NCBI GenBank assembly: GCA_009774175.1
Contig: VSNG01000026.1
Span: 1-55,370, forward strand
Length of the DNA stretch: 55,370 bases
Direction of reading: 5' to 3'
Origin: Lachnospiraceae bacterium
Lineage (GTDB): Bacteria; Bacillota; Clostridia; Lachnospirales; Lachnospiraceae
Numbering within the stretch: position 1 is the stretch's first letter; each line of letters starts with the position of its first letter. Shown here one piece after another: positions 23,926-32,152 of this stretch. The notes beneath the pieces are model-generated. The model saw nothing but the letters and a program-made list of their open reading frames with translations. It made no database searches and was not told the origin of the DNA. The position numbers and the translations under genes are program-made.

Positions 23926-23991
23926 AACAACACCTCTTTTGTCATTTGTTATCCAGGCGGGCAGCAATCCAGTCAGCGCCTGCCTATGTTT

Positions 23992-24020
23992 ATTTTAGCA
24001 CCTTCCGACGTCCTCGACAA
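23992..24020 (-). promoter_or_regulatory. Promoter of the glycosyltransferase pair
   Basis: Minus strand TTGTCG (24020-24015), 17 bp, TAAAAT (23997-23992). Confidence 0.6.
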
Positions 24021-24114
24021 TACGATTTTTATGGGCTGGACGACTGCGGCATTGGAATTTTTGTACAAAAAAAACGGCATAGGAGCGGAAAAGATGATAA
24101 AGATGATAAACATG

Positions 24115-24175
24115 ACGGTATACCGTTAAAAAAACGTGGTAAGTGGTTCCTTTTTTTACCGAAATATGTTATACT
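24115..24175 (+). promoter_or_regulatory. Palindrome and promoter upstream of the XRE gene
   Basis: A perfect 12-base palindrome ACGGTATACCGT (24115-24126) is followed by TTCCTT (24147-24152), 17 bp, TATACT (24170-24175). The palindrome may be an operator. Confidence 0.45.
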
Positions 24176-24241
24176 GTCCCAAAACGGAGAGGAGAAGACC
24201 TCTTCTCATAAAGAAAAAAACACGTGATAAGGAGGTCTGTT

Positions 24242-24583
24242 ATGACGAAAGCAGAAATTTTAAAATCAGAAATCTTAAAGCAGCATAAGAGTGTCAGACA
24301 GTTCGCAATCGAGATGGAGATACCCTACTCTACGTTAGTCACAGCGTTGGACAGAGGAATTGAGGGAATGGCCTATGGGACTGTGATCCGGATGTGTGAT
24401 AAGCTGAATCTGAATCCTGTGGATTTCACCCCCATTAACCAGAAGAGCCTGTTAGGCGGTAAGATTATGGAAAACCGCGTAATGCAGTACTATGTGAAGC
24501 TGAACAAGACCGGCCGGAAGAAGGCTCTTGAGCTGATGGAGGATTATGCGCAGTTAGATAAATATAAGGCAACAGAGGAATAG
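24242..24583 (+). CDS. Small XRE-type helix-turn-helix protein
   Basis: 113 residues from ATG 24242, eight bases after AAGGAGGT. An N-terminal HTH (VRQFAIEMEIPYSTLVTALDRG) is followed by a helical tail with QYYVKLNKTGRKKALELMEDY, which resembles the dimerising tail of phage-like repressors that act on their own promoter. Its stop is one base from the start of glf, so the two are translated as an operon. Target unknown; a palindrome upstream could be its own site. Confidence 0.8.
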   Translation: MTKAEILKSEILKQHKSVRQFAIEMEIPYSTLVTALDRGIEGMAYGTVIRMCDKLNLNPVDFTPINQKSLLGGKIMENRVMQYYVKLNKTGRKKALELMEDYAQLDKYKATEE

Positions 24584-24584
24584 T

Positions 24585-25718
24585 ATGAAGTATGATTATC
24601 TGATCGTGGGCGCAGGGCTGTACGGCTCTGCGTTTGCCCACGAGATGCACAAAAAGGGCCGGCGGGTGCTTCTGATTGACAGAAGGAGGCATATTGCCGG
24701 CAATATTTTTACGGAAAATGTGGAGGGCATACAGGTACATCGGTACGGTGCCCATATCTTTCACACTTCTGACAAAAAAGTTTGGGATTATGTAAACCAA
24801 TTTGCGGAGTTTAACCATTATATCAACTCGCCGGTGGCAAATTATAAGGGAGAGATCTATAATCTTCCTTTTAACATGAACACGTTCAACAAAATGTGGG
24901 GTGTGGTGACGCCGGAGCAGGCGAAGGAAAAGATTGCAGCGCAGATCGCGGATCTTCATATCACAGATCCATCCAATCTGGAGGAACAGGCCCTTTCTCT
25001 GGTGGGAAGGGATGTGTATGAGAAGTTGGTGGATGGCTATACGCAGAAACAGTGGGGCAGGCCCTGCAGGGAGCTTCCGGCCTTTATTATCAGGAGACTG
25101 CCTCTGCGGTTTACTTACGATAATAATTACTTTAACGACCGATATCAGGGGATTCCTGTCGGCGGCTATACCATAATGGTAGAGAAAATGCTGAAGGGCA
25201 TTGAAGTAAAGACAGGCACGGACTACAGGGATTTTGTGACACAGCAGGAGCAGGACGGCCGCGTATGCGTGTCGGATCGTCTCGGTAACACCTACGAAAA
25301 GGTGGTATATACGGGAATGCTGGACGAATACTTCGACTACGCACTGGGCCATCTGGAGTACCGTTCCCTGAAATTTGAGACGGAATTTCTTGCAGACTGC
25401 GACAACTATCAGGGCAATGCAGTGGTAAATTACACGGAGCGTGAAATACCTTACACAAGAATGATCGAACACAAGCATTTTGAATTTGGAACCCAGAAAG
25501 GCACCGTCATTACAAGAGAATACCCGGCCTTCTGGAAGGAGGGGGAGGAGCCTTACTATCCTGTCAATGATGAGAAGAATAATGCTCTGTTACGGAAGTA
25601 TCAGGAAATGGCGGAGAAAACTCCTCATGTGATCTTTGGCGGGCGGCTTGGACAGTATCGTTATTTTGATATGGACAAGGTGATCGCGCTGGCTCTGGAG
25701 GCGGCAAGCGAAGAATAG
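24585..25718 (+). CDS. glf: UDP-galactopyranose mutase
   Basis: 377 residues. An FAD enzyme converting UDP-galactopyranose to UDP-galactofuranose for surface glycans. The Rossmann motif VGAGLYGSAFAHEM (from 7) and DRRRHIAGNIFTE are typical, as are YGAHIFHTSDKKVWDYVNQF, the lid region and the C-terminal GRLGQYRYFDMDKVI. Size is normal. It lies one base after the XRE gene. Together with the TPR glycosyltransferases it suggests that galactofuranose-containing glycans are made here, though no galactofuranosyl transferase is identifiable. Confidence 0.96.
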   Translation: MKYDYLIVGAGLYGSAFAHEMHKKGRRVLLIDRRRHIAGNIFTENVEGIQVHRYGAHIFHTSDKKVWDYVNQFAEFNHYINSPVANYKGEIYNLPFNMNTFNKMWGVVTPEQAKEKIAAQIADLHITDPSNLEEQALSLVGRDVYEKLVDGYTQKQWGRPCRELPAFIIRRLPLRFTYDNNYFNDRYQGIPVGGYTIMVEKMLKGIEVKTGTDYRDFVTQQEQDGRVCVSDRLGNTYEKVVYTGMLDEYFDYALGHLEYRSLKFETEFLADCDNYQGNAVVNYTEREIPYTRMIEHKHFEFGTQKGTVITREYPAFWKEGEEPYYPVNDEKNNALLRKYQEMAEKTPHVIFGGRLGQYRYFDMDKVIALALEAASEE

Positions 25719-25798
25719 CTCAGCCGCTTCCAGAGCTTCGTCCATCAGTCAAATTCATGCAGGCATGATTTGTCGGGCAGACTTGCTCCGGCTGAGCT
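25717..25798 (+). other. Structured 3' element after glf (copy 1 of a covarying element)
   Basis: AGCTCAGCCG (25717-25726) pairs with CGGCTGAGCT (25789-25798). Inside, CAAATTCATGC-AG-GCATGATTTG (25750-25772) forms a hairpin with one bulged T. A related element lies after rpoC (49206-49362) with compensatory base changes. Both are followed by TGAA(A)TAAAA and then a strong promoter. Confidence 0.6.
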
Positions 25799-25814
25799 GC
25801 TGAATAAAATTACA

Positions 25815-25852
25815 GGCAGAGTCTTGACAAGGAAGGGGGCTCTGCCTATAAT
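25815..25852 (+). promoter_or_regulatory. Perfect consensus promoter within an inverted repeat
   Basis: TTGACA (25824-25829), 17 bp, TATAAT (25847-25852). The inverted repeat GGCAGAG (25815-25821) / CTCTGCC (25840-25846) embraces the -35 box and abuts the -10 box, as an operator might. It drives the carboxyltransferase gene at 25930. Confidence 0.85.
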
Positions 25853-25929
25853 TACACCTAGATAGTTTGAAACTCAAAGTAATTTTGAGCCAGCTGATCT
25901 GAATCAGTGCGGCATTATGGAGGCGCTCT

Positions 25930-27546
25930 ATGAATTGGGATGAGGCAAATAAGGAACTGGACAGAAGAAGAGGAAAAGCGCTGCTTGGCGGTGGCCCGAG
26001 CAGAATTGATAAACAGCATGCATCCGGGAAACTGACGGCCAGAGAACGGATTGAAATGCTGCTTGATCCCGGCACTTTTGTGGAAGTGGACGGATTTCTG
26101 GAGTCCCGGATCGACGATTTTGATCTGGATAAAAGACGCGTGCCGGGGGACGGCGTGGTGACAGGTTACGGTGAGATTGACGGCCGGCAGGTGTTTGTGG
26201 CCAGTGAGGATTTTACGGTGATCGGCGGTACGCTTGGCGAATATCACTCCTTTAAGATATGCAGGATTCAGGATATGGCCATGGAGATGCAGGCGCCCCT
26301 GATCTGTATCAATGACAGCGGCGGCGCCAGGATTGAGGAGGGGATTTCCTCCTTAAGCGGCTACAGCGGCATGTTTTTGCGGCATACGAAGGCCTCCGGC
26401 GTGATTCCCCAGATAGCCGTGATTCTGGGACCCTGCTCGGGAGGGGCCTGCTATGCGCCGGCCATCTGCGATTTTATTTTTATGGTGAAGGATATCTCCA
26501 AAATGTTTATTACCGGGCCCAACGTGGTGAAGACGGTAATCAATGAGGAAGTGTCGGTGGAGGAGCTTGGCGGCGCTGAGGTGCATGCAAAGAAGAGCGG
26601 CGTCTCTCATTTTACCTATGATACGGAAAACGAGTGCCTGATGGGCGTGAGAAAACTCCTGTCCTATCTGCCCAGCAACTGGACACAAAAGCCGCCGGTT
26701 GTCAATACGGCGGAGCGACAGAGCCTTACCACCAGAGTGGGAAAGGTATTTGGCAGAGGCGAGGGCGCAAGGCAGGACAATGTTATCAGGACAAAGGCTG
26801 CCAAGCTTAAGGATATCGTGCCGGATAATTCCCGTCACGCCTACGATGTAAAAGAAGTGATCGACTGTATTGTGGACGAGGGAAGCTTCTTTGAGGTGCA
26901 GAAGGATTTTGCTACCAACGCGGTAGTGGGATGGTGCCGCATGGCGGGCAAGGTTGTGGGTATTGTGGCCAATCAGCCAAATTCCATGGGCGGTTCGCTG
27001 GACTACCATGCTTCGGATAAAATTGCCAGATTCATCCGCTTTTGCGACTGCTTTAATATCCCGTTAATCACTCTGATTGACGTGCCCGCCTTTCTGCCCG
27101 GGACTGCGCAGGAGCACAACGGTATTATCCGTCACGGGGCAAAGATTCTTTATGCGTATTCGGAGGCTACGGTGCCGAAGATTTCGCTGATCATGAGAAA
27201 AGCTTACGGGGGTGCATACATCGCCATGAACTCCAAGGAGATGGGCGCGGATATTGTGTATGCGTGGCCCATAGCGGAAATTGCCGTAATGGGAGCGGAC
27301 GGCGCGGTGAATATTGCCTTTAAGAGAAAGATCAAGGCGGCGGAGGATCCCGAAGCCATGCGCGCCCAGTGTAAGAAAGAGTACGAGGACAGATTTTTAA
27401 ATCCCTATGTGGCGGCGGCCAGAGGCTACGTCAACGAGGTGATCAAGCCCGAGGAGACGAGAGAGGCGCTCTTAAAGGCGCTTCGCGGGTTAAAAAATAA
27501 GCAGACGGAGAATCCGAAGAAAAAGCATGGAAACATACCCCTGTAG
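25930..27546 (+). CDS. Biotin-dependent carboxyltransferase subunit (methylmalonyl-/propionyl-CoA type)
   Basis: 538 residues. The two crotonase-like halves of the carboxyltransferase are present: acyl-CoA site with INDSGGARIEEGISSLSGYS and LGPCSGGACYAPAICDF, biotin site with LIDVPAFLPGTAQEHNGIIR and KAYGGAYIAMNSKEMGADI. The C-terminus KKKHGNIPL is typical of methylmalonyl-CoA decarboxylase alpha and propionyl-CoA carboxylase beta subunits. No biotin carboxylase, biotin carrier or sodium-pump membrane subunit is adjacent, so which complex it serves cannot be decided. GGAGGCGCTCT precedes the ATG. Confidence 0.92.
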   Translation: MNWDEANKELDRRRGKALLGGGPSRIDKQHASGKLTARERIEMLLDPGTFVEVDGFLESRIDDFDLDKRRVPGDGVVTGYGEIDGRQVFVASEDFTVIGGTLGEYHSFKICRIQDMAMEMQAPLICINDSGGARIEEGISSLSGYSGMFLRHTKASGVIPQIAVILGPCSGGACYAPAICDFIFMVKDISKMFITGPNVVKTVINEEVSVEELGGAEVHAKKSGVSHFTYDTENECLMGVRKLLSYLPSNWTQKPPVVNTAERQSLTTRVGKVFGRGEGARQDNVIRTKAAKLKDIVPDNSRHAYDVKEVIDCIVDEGSFFEVQKDFATNAVVGWCRMAGKVVGIVANQPNSMGGSLDYHASDKIARFIRFCDCFNIPLITLIDVPAFLPGTAQEHNGIIRHGAKILYAYSEATVPKISLIMRKAYGGAYIAMNSKEMGADIVYAWPIAEIAVMGADGAVNIAFKRKIKAAEDPEAMRAQCKKEYEDRFLNPYVAAARGYVNEVIKPEETREALLKALRGLKNKQTENPKKKHGNIPL

Positions 27547-27551
27547 CCGAA

Positions 27552-27590
27552 AAGGAAAACAAGCGGCGCGAAGTGCCGTTTGTTTTCCTT
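27552..27590 (+). terminator. Terminator after the carboxyltransferase gene
   Basis: AAGGAAAACAA-G-CGGC pairs with GCCG-T-TTGTTTTCCTT around the loop GCGAAGT. The T-rich 3' arm serves as the tail. Confidence 0.75.
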
Positions 27591-27656
27591 CGGCGGGGTA
27601 ACGAGCAAGCGTACGTCGGAGACGGACAGAGAGCGCGTCAGCGCGTGCTTGCAAGT

Positions 27657-29327
27657 TTACACATTTGTATGCAGTACAAACGCTTCATAGGGTTTTAACG
27701 TTATCTTCGTGCCAGTGTAGTCCCCGTTCCTGTTGGAGATCAGGCAGGATGCGCCTGCAAATTCCTGGGGAATGGCAAAGACAGTTTCGTGATCGCAGAA
27801 GCTGCATACCACCAGAAGCGTTTCCGACTCCAGCGTTCTGGTGTATACGAATAATTCCTCGCTGTCCGCAAGCAGCTCCTCATATCTGCCGTACACCATG
27901 ATCGGGTGTTCCCGTCTGAGCGCGATCAGCTTCCGATAATAATGAAATACGGATTCAGGATCGGCTGCCTGCGCTTTGGCGTTGATTTCCCTGTAGTTGG
28001 GATTTACGGCAATCCAGGGGGTGCCTGTGGTAAAGCCGGCCTGTTCGGAATCGCTCCACTGCATCGGCGTTCTGGCGTTGTCGCGGCTCTTGAAAGTGAT
28101 ACAGGGCCAGAATACTTCATGGGACAGCTGACCGTCCAGACACCATTCCCGATAGGCGTTGATGCTTTCGATATCACGGAAATCGTCGGGGCTCTGGAAC
28201 GGGTAGTTGGTCATGCCAAGCTCTTCTCCCTGATAGATGTAGGGCGTACCCTGCAGCATGTGCAGGCAGGTGGCAAGCATTTTGGCGGAAACTTCCCGGT
28301 ATGCGGGGCGGTCGTCGCCGAAGCGGGAGACCGCTCTTGGCTGGTCGTGATTATCCCAGAACAGGCTGTTCCAGGCTTTGCCGTATAATTCTGTCTGCCA
28401 GCGGGAGAGGATTTTTTTCAGGGTGGTAAGGGGGATTTTTTCGTCCGTCCACTTGCCGTATTTCCCGTCGCCTTCCACATGTTCAAACTGAAATACCATG
28501 TTTAATTCTCCGGCATCTTCTCCGGCGTACTGCCCGGCCAGCTGCGTAGTTACGCCGGGCGTTTCTCCCACCGTCATGATATCGTATCTGGACAATACCT
28601 CTTTATTCATTTCCTGCAAATATTTATGGACATTGGGGCCGTGCACACAATACGGGGCGTAGTCCCCGTAGAGATCATGCACTTTACCGTCGGGCATTTC
28701 TTTTGTCTTGGAAATCATACTGATCACGTCCATGCGGAAGCCGTCGATGCCCTTGTCGCACCACCATGTCATCATGTCGAATACTTCCCGACGTACCTTC
28801 GGATTATCCCAGTTTAAGTCCGGCTGCTTTCTGGAAAACAGATGCAGGTAGTACATATCCGTGGCCTCGTCATACTGCCATGCCGAACCTCCGAAGCAGG
28901 AGCCCCAGTTGTTGGGCGGCGTCCCGCCGTCCTTTCCCTTTTTCCAGATATAGTAATCGCGGTATTCATTATCTGAGGATTTTCGGCTTTCCACAAACCA
29001 CCTGTGCTCATCCGAGGTATGGTTGACTACCAGATCCATCACAATTTTAATGCCTCTTTCGTGAGCGGCGGCAAGCAGCGTGTCAAAATCCGCCATTGTG
29101 CCGAATTCGTCCATAATATCCTGATAATCGCTGATATCGTACCCGTTATCGTCGCCGGGCGATTTGTAGATTGGGGAGAGCCAGATCACATCGATTCCCA
29201 GATATTTCAGATAATCCAGCCGGCTGATAATTCCCTGTAAATCGCCGATACCGTCCCCGTTGCTGTCCATGAAGCTGCGTGGATAAATCTGATAAATGAC
29301 AGCTTCCTTCCACCATTTTCTGTTCAT
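27657..29327 (-). CDS. GH13 alpha-glucosidase, predicted alpha-1,6 preference
   Basis: 556 residues from ATG 29327 (GGAGGAAATT upstream); the longer reading to 29378 lacks a ribosome site. A (beta/alpha)8 glycoside hydrolase of the oligo-1,6-glucosidase group. Catalytic residues are nucleophile Asp200 (GFRMD), acid Glu255 (VGETPG) and Asp328 (NHDQPR). The residue after the nucleophile is Val201, which in this family goes with alpha-1,6 (isomaltose) linkage. It has no signal peptide, so it acts on imported oligosaccharides. It is the last gene of an araC-GH13-GH13 group on the minus strand. Confidence 0.94.
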   Translation of the reverse strand: MNRKWWKEAVIYQIYPRSFMDSNGDGIGDLQGIISRLDYLKYLGIDVIWLSPIYKSPGDDNGYDISDYQDIMDEFGTMADFDTLLAAAHERGIKIVMDLVVNHTSDEHRWFVESRKSSDNEYRDYYIWKKGKDGGTPPNNWGSCFGGSAWQYDEATDMYYLHLFSRKQPDLNWDNPKVRREVFDMMTWWCDKGIDGFRMDVISMISKTKEMPDGKVHDLYGDYAPYCVHGPNVHKYLQEMNKEVLSRYDIMTVGETPGVTTQLAGQYAGEDAGELNMVFQFEHVEGDGKYGKWTDEKIPLTTLKKILSRWQTELYGKAWNSLFWDNHDQPRAVSRFGDDRPAYREVSAKMLATCLHMLQGTPYIYQGEELGMTNYPFQSPDDFRDIESINAYREWCLDGQLSHEVFWPCITFKSRDNARTPMQWSDSEQAGFTTGTPWIAVNPNYREINAKAQAADPESVFHYYRKLIALRREHPIMVYGRYEELLADSEELFVYTRTLESETLLVVCSFCDHETVFAIPQEFAGASCLISNRNGDYTGTKITLKPYEAFVLHTNV

Positions 29328-29399
29328 AATTTCCTCCATTCCCGCTGCCGTCCCGACTTTTACGGTGTGGCAAAACATTGAGACGTCCTCCTATTTCGT

Positions 29400-31064
29400 T
29401 TACAGCTCCAATATTAAAACCTGATATCCCTGTAGGGTAACTGTTCCGTTATCTTCCACAATATTTTCATAATTATTCAGCAGCACATTCTGATATGCCG
29501 CCGGCAGGACGATTTGCTGAACCTCCTTCTGGAAGTTGCCGACCACAAGCAGGGTGGGAGTTCCCTTTCGGTAATAGGCCATCAGATTATGTCGGTTCTG
29601 CCACAGGGGTTCCAGCGCGCCGTACACGATGGTTTCCCTGTAGGCGGGGTTTTTGCGCAGGGCGATCAGTTTTTTGTAAAAGGAGTAAACGGAGTTTCCG
29701 TCCGCTGTCTGGGCCGCCGCGTTGATGGCGGTATAATTGGGATTTACCTTAAGCCATGGCGTGCCGGTGGTAAACCCGGCGTTCTCCTCATCGGACCACT
29801 GCATGGGCGTGCGCGCGTTGTCGCGGCTCTGGGCGGATATGGCCTTTATCGCTTCCTCGGGGGAAAGGCCTGCCTCCAGAGCAACCTGATATTCGTTGCG
29901 GGCGGAAATGTCGTCGACCTGGTCAATGGAGGTGACGGGCAGATTTTCCATGCCAAGTTCCTGGCCCTGATAGATAAAAGGGATGCCCCGCAGCATAAAA
30001 TTCAGAGCGGCCAGCATTTTCTTGCTTTCGTCACAGCAGTCGCCCTGGGGTATGTAGTGGCTCGCGCCCCGGGGACCGTCGTGGTTTTCGATGATATTGG
30101 AGAGAAAACCGATGTCCCCGACTTTGGCCTGTGCCGCAAAGCAGCAGTTTCTGTAATCGTCCGGCGTGATGGGAGAAGCGTCGTACCAGCCCTTTTCGCT
30201 GTGGCCGAAAATGGCCTCGTTAAAGTCAAACATACTGGAGAAGTAACCGTTTTCACCGATAAAGTCAGGCAATTCCCCGGGCTTTTCGTTAAATACTTCA
30301 CCTACGGCAAAGGCGTCGTATTTTCGGAAGGTGCGGTCGCGCATTTCTCCCAGAAACTCTCCGATTCCGGATGCCTCTTCCAGCATGGCCCCGATGTCGC
30401 ACAGCCCGTCTTCCCGGTCGGGTTCATAGCTGTGCAGGGGCAGCGCCTTTTTGATATTGATAATGGCGTCGATGCGGAAACCGCCAAGGCCTTTTTCCAG
30501 CCACCAGTTCATATTTTTATAGACTTCCTCCCGAACCTCGGGATTTTCCCAGTTCAGATCGGGCTGCTTTTTGTGGAACACATGGAGATACTGTTTGTCG
30601 GTGCCCGGCAGATCTTCCCACACGGGTCCGCCGAAGTAGGAGCGCCAGTTGGTGGGCAGTTCCCCTTCCTTTTTATCCCGCAGATAAAAATATCGGCCGT
30701 ATTTTCCATCGGGATCTTCACAGGCTTTGCGGAACCACTCGTGCTCGTCGGAGCAGTGGTTCACCACAAGGTCCATAAGAATATACATGTCACGCTTTTT
30801 TGCTTCGGCTATCAGCCGGTCCATGTCCTCCATGGTACCAAAACGGGGATCAATGCTGTAATAATCGGAGATATCATAGCCCTGATCGGCTAAGGGGGAC
30901 TGATAACAGGGAGAGAGCCAGATAATATCCACGCCCAGATCCTTAAGATAATCCAGTTTGCCGATAATGCCGGGGATGTCTCCGATGCCGTCCCCGTTGG
31001 AATCATAGAAGCTTTTGGGGTAAATCTGATATGCTGTTTTATCATGCCACCACTTTTTTATCAT
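29400..31064 (-). CDS. GH13 alpha-glucosidase, predicted alpha-1,4 preference
   Basis: 554 residues, paralogous to the gene at 27657. Catalytic residues are Asp199 (GFRID), Glu256 (VGEVFNE) and the Asp of ENHDGPR. The residue after the nucleophile is Ala200, not Val, which in this family goes with alpha-1,4 rather than alpha-1,6 action. No signal peptide. AGGAGGCAC precedes the start. The pair would let the cell finish both linkages of branched glucan oligosaccharides. It lies 72 bp before the next glucosidase and 92 bp after the AraC gene. Confidence 0.94.
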   Translation of the reverse strand: MIKKWWHDKTAYQIYPKSFYDSNGDGIGDIPGIIGKLDYLKDLGVDIIWLSPCYQSPLADQGYDISDYYSIDPRFGTMEDMDRLIAEAKKRDMYILMDLVVNHCSDEHEWFRKACEDPDGKYGRYFYLRDKKEGELPTNWRSYFGGPVWEDLPGTDKQYLHVFHKKQPDLNWENPEVREEVYKNMNWWLEKGLGGFRIDAIINIKKALPLHSYEPDREDGLCDIGAMLEEASGIGEFLGEMRDRTFRKYDAFAVGEVFNEKPGELPDFIGENGYFSSMFDFNEAIFGHSEKGWYDASPITPDDYRNCCFAAQAKVGDIGFLSNIIENHDGPRGASHYIPQGDCCDESKKMLAALNFMLRGIPFIYQGQELGMENLPVTSIDQVDDISARNEYQVALEAGLSPEEAIKAISAQSRDNARTPMQWSDEENAGFTTGTPWLKVNPNYTAINAAAQTADGNSVYSFYKKLIALRKNPAYRETIVYGALEPLWQNRHNLMAYYRKGTPTLLVVGNFQKEVQQIVLPAAYQNVLLNNYENIVEDNGTVTLQGYQVLILEL

Positions 31065-31156
31065 CGTTGTGCCTCCTGTGCGCTTTGTATGTTGTTAAGA
31101 TACATTTTAATGATATATGTGGCGGATGTCCTACGATTATTTGATTAATAAATACA

Positions 31157-32086
31157 TTATTTTGACTCTGTCATGTCGATTTGCTTCCGATACTGCAAAG
31201 GGGTGGTGCCTGTATATTTGCGAAACTCCCGCAGAAAATTCCCCAGATTGTTGTAGCCGCATTCCAGACACACCTCCATCACCTGCAGATCCGTTTTTTC
31301 CAGAAGCTGTCTTGCCTGTCTGACGCGGTATTCGTTGAGATATTCTATGGGGGAACAGCCGATGGCCCTTTTGAACAGGCGGCAGAAATATTGTTCGTTC
31401 AAGTTTACCCGTCCGGCAAGGTCGGAAATATATATTTTTTCCCGATAATTTTCTTTCATATAAGTAAGGGCGGTTTTGACGGTCTCCACGCGCTTGTTGA
31501 AATTTTTCTCAACTGGCGTAAAAAGCTTGTGGGCGGAGAGGGTGGCAAGTATGTAAAGCAGGGAAGATTTGATATATAGCTGGCTGGTCAGATCGTTTGT
31601 GACCAGACTGCTGTCAGCGGCGGAATCCTCACCCATTTGCCCGAAAGCCCGCATGATATCCCAAAAGGCGTTTCGCAGCGCAGGAAACGCGGGATGGGCA
31701 GGCGCGATGCACCGCGGAAAGAGAAGCTTTTCGTTCTGTATCGGCTTTACCAGATGAATCTGCGCCTCGTCATGGGAGTCAAAGCTCAGGATGGCGGGAG
31801 AGAAGACGACGGCGTCTTCCCAGTGGCTGTCAGAGGTCTCGGTGATAATGCTGTGCAGCTCGCCGGGGTTGATGAACCAGAAAGATTCCGAGCGGATGGG
31901 GAAGGATTCCATGTTGATTTCCAGCCGGAATTCCCCGCCGGAAAAATATAGGATCTCCACTTCGTCATGCCAGTGGTGCTTGACAAGAGTGCCTTTTCCC
32001 ACGGAATGGGTGCGGTAGATGGCGCAGGGAAAAGACTGTGTCCCGTGAGGCCGGATTTCCTTGAATACGGATGACTGCTGTTCCAT
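31157..32086 (-). CDS. AraC-family regulator with N-terminal cupin domain
   Basis: 309 residues. The N-terminal cupin (about 25-110) has HHWHDEVEILYFSGGEFRLEI. The C-terminal double HTH (about 210-300) has IYISDLAGRVNLNEQYFCRLFKRAIGCSPIEYLNEYRVRQA and GYNNLGNFLREFRKYTGTTPLQYR. AAGGAGAC precedes the ATG. It lies upstream of, and in line with, two alpha-glucosidase genes, so it probably activates them in response to an oligosaccharide. Effector unproven. Confidence 0.93.
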   Translation of the reverse strand: MEQQSSVFKEIRPHGTQSFPCAIYRTHSVGKGTLVKHHWHDEVEILYFSGGEFRLEINMESFPIRSESFWFINPGELHSIITETSDSHWEDAVVFSPAILSFDSHDEAQIHLVKPIQNEKLLFPRCIAPAHPAFPALRNAFWDIMRAFGQMGEDSAADSSLVTNDLTSQLYIKSSLLYILATLSAHKLFTPVEKNFNKRVETVKTALTYMKENYREKIYISDLAGRVNLNEQYFCRLFKRAIGCSPIEYLNEYRVRQARQLLEKTDLQVMEVCLECGYNNLGNFLREFRKYTGTTPLQYRKQIDMTESK

Positions 32087-32102
32087 GAAAAGTCTCCTTA
32101 CA

Positions 32103-32136
32103 TATGAAAGAAGGGCTGTTGCAAAAGCAACAGCCC
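32103..32136 (-). terminator. Terminator after the FliD-like gene
   Basis: GGGCTGTTGC (32113-32122) pairs perfectly with GCAACAGCCC (32127-32136) over a four-base loop. On the minus strand it is followed by TTCTTTC. It separates the FliD-like gene from araC. Confidence 0.8.
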
Positions 32137-32152
32137 GTGTATTTGTCTGGTA

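Noticed and set aside
29514..30893. 459-codon antisense frame inside the second GH13 gene
   Set aside because: Long only because of codon bias in the opposite frame; no ribosome site, and the minus-strand protein is a full-length family member.
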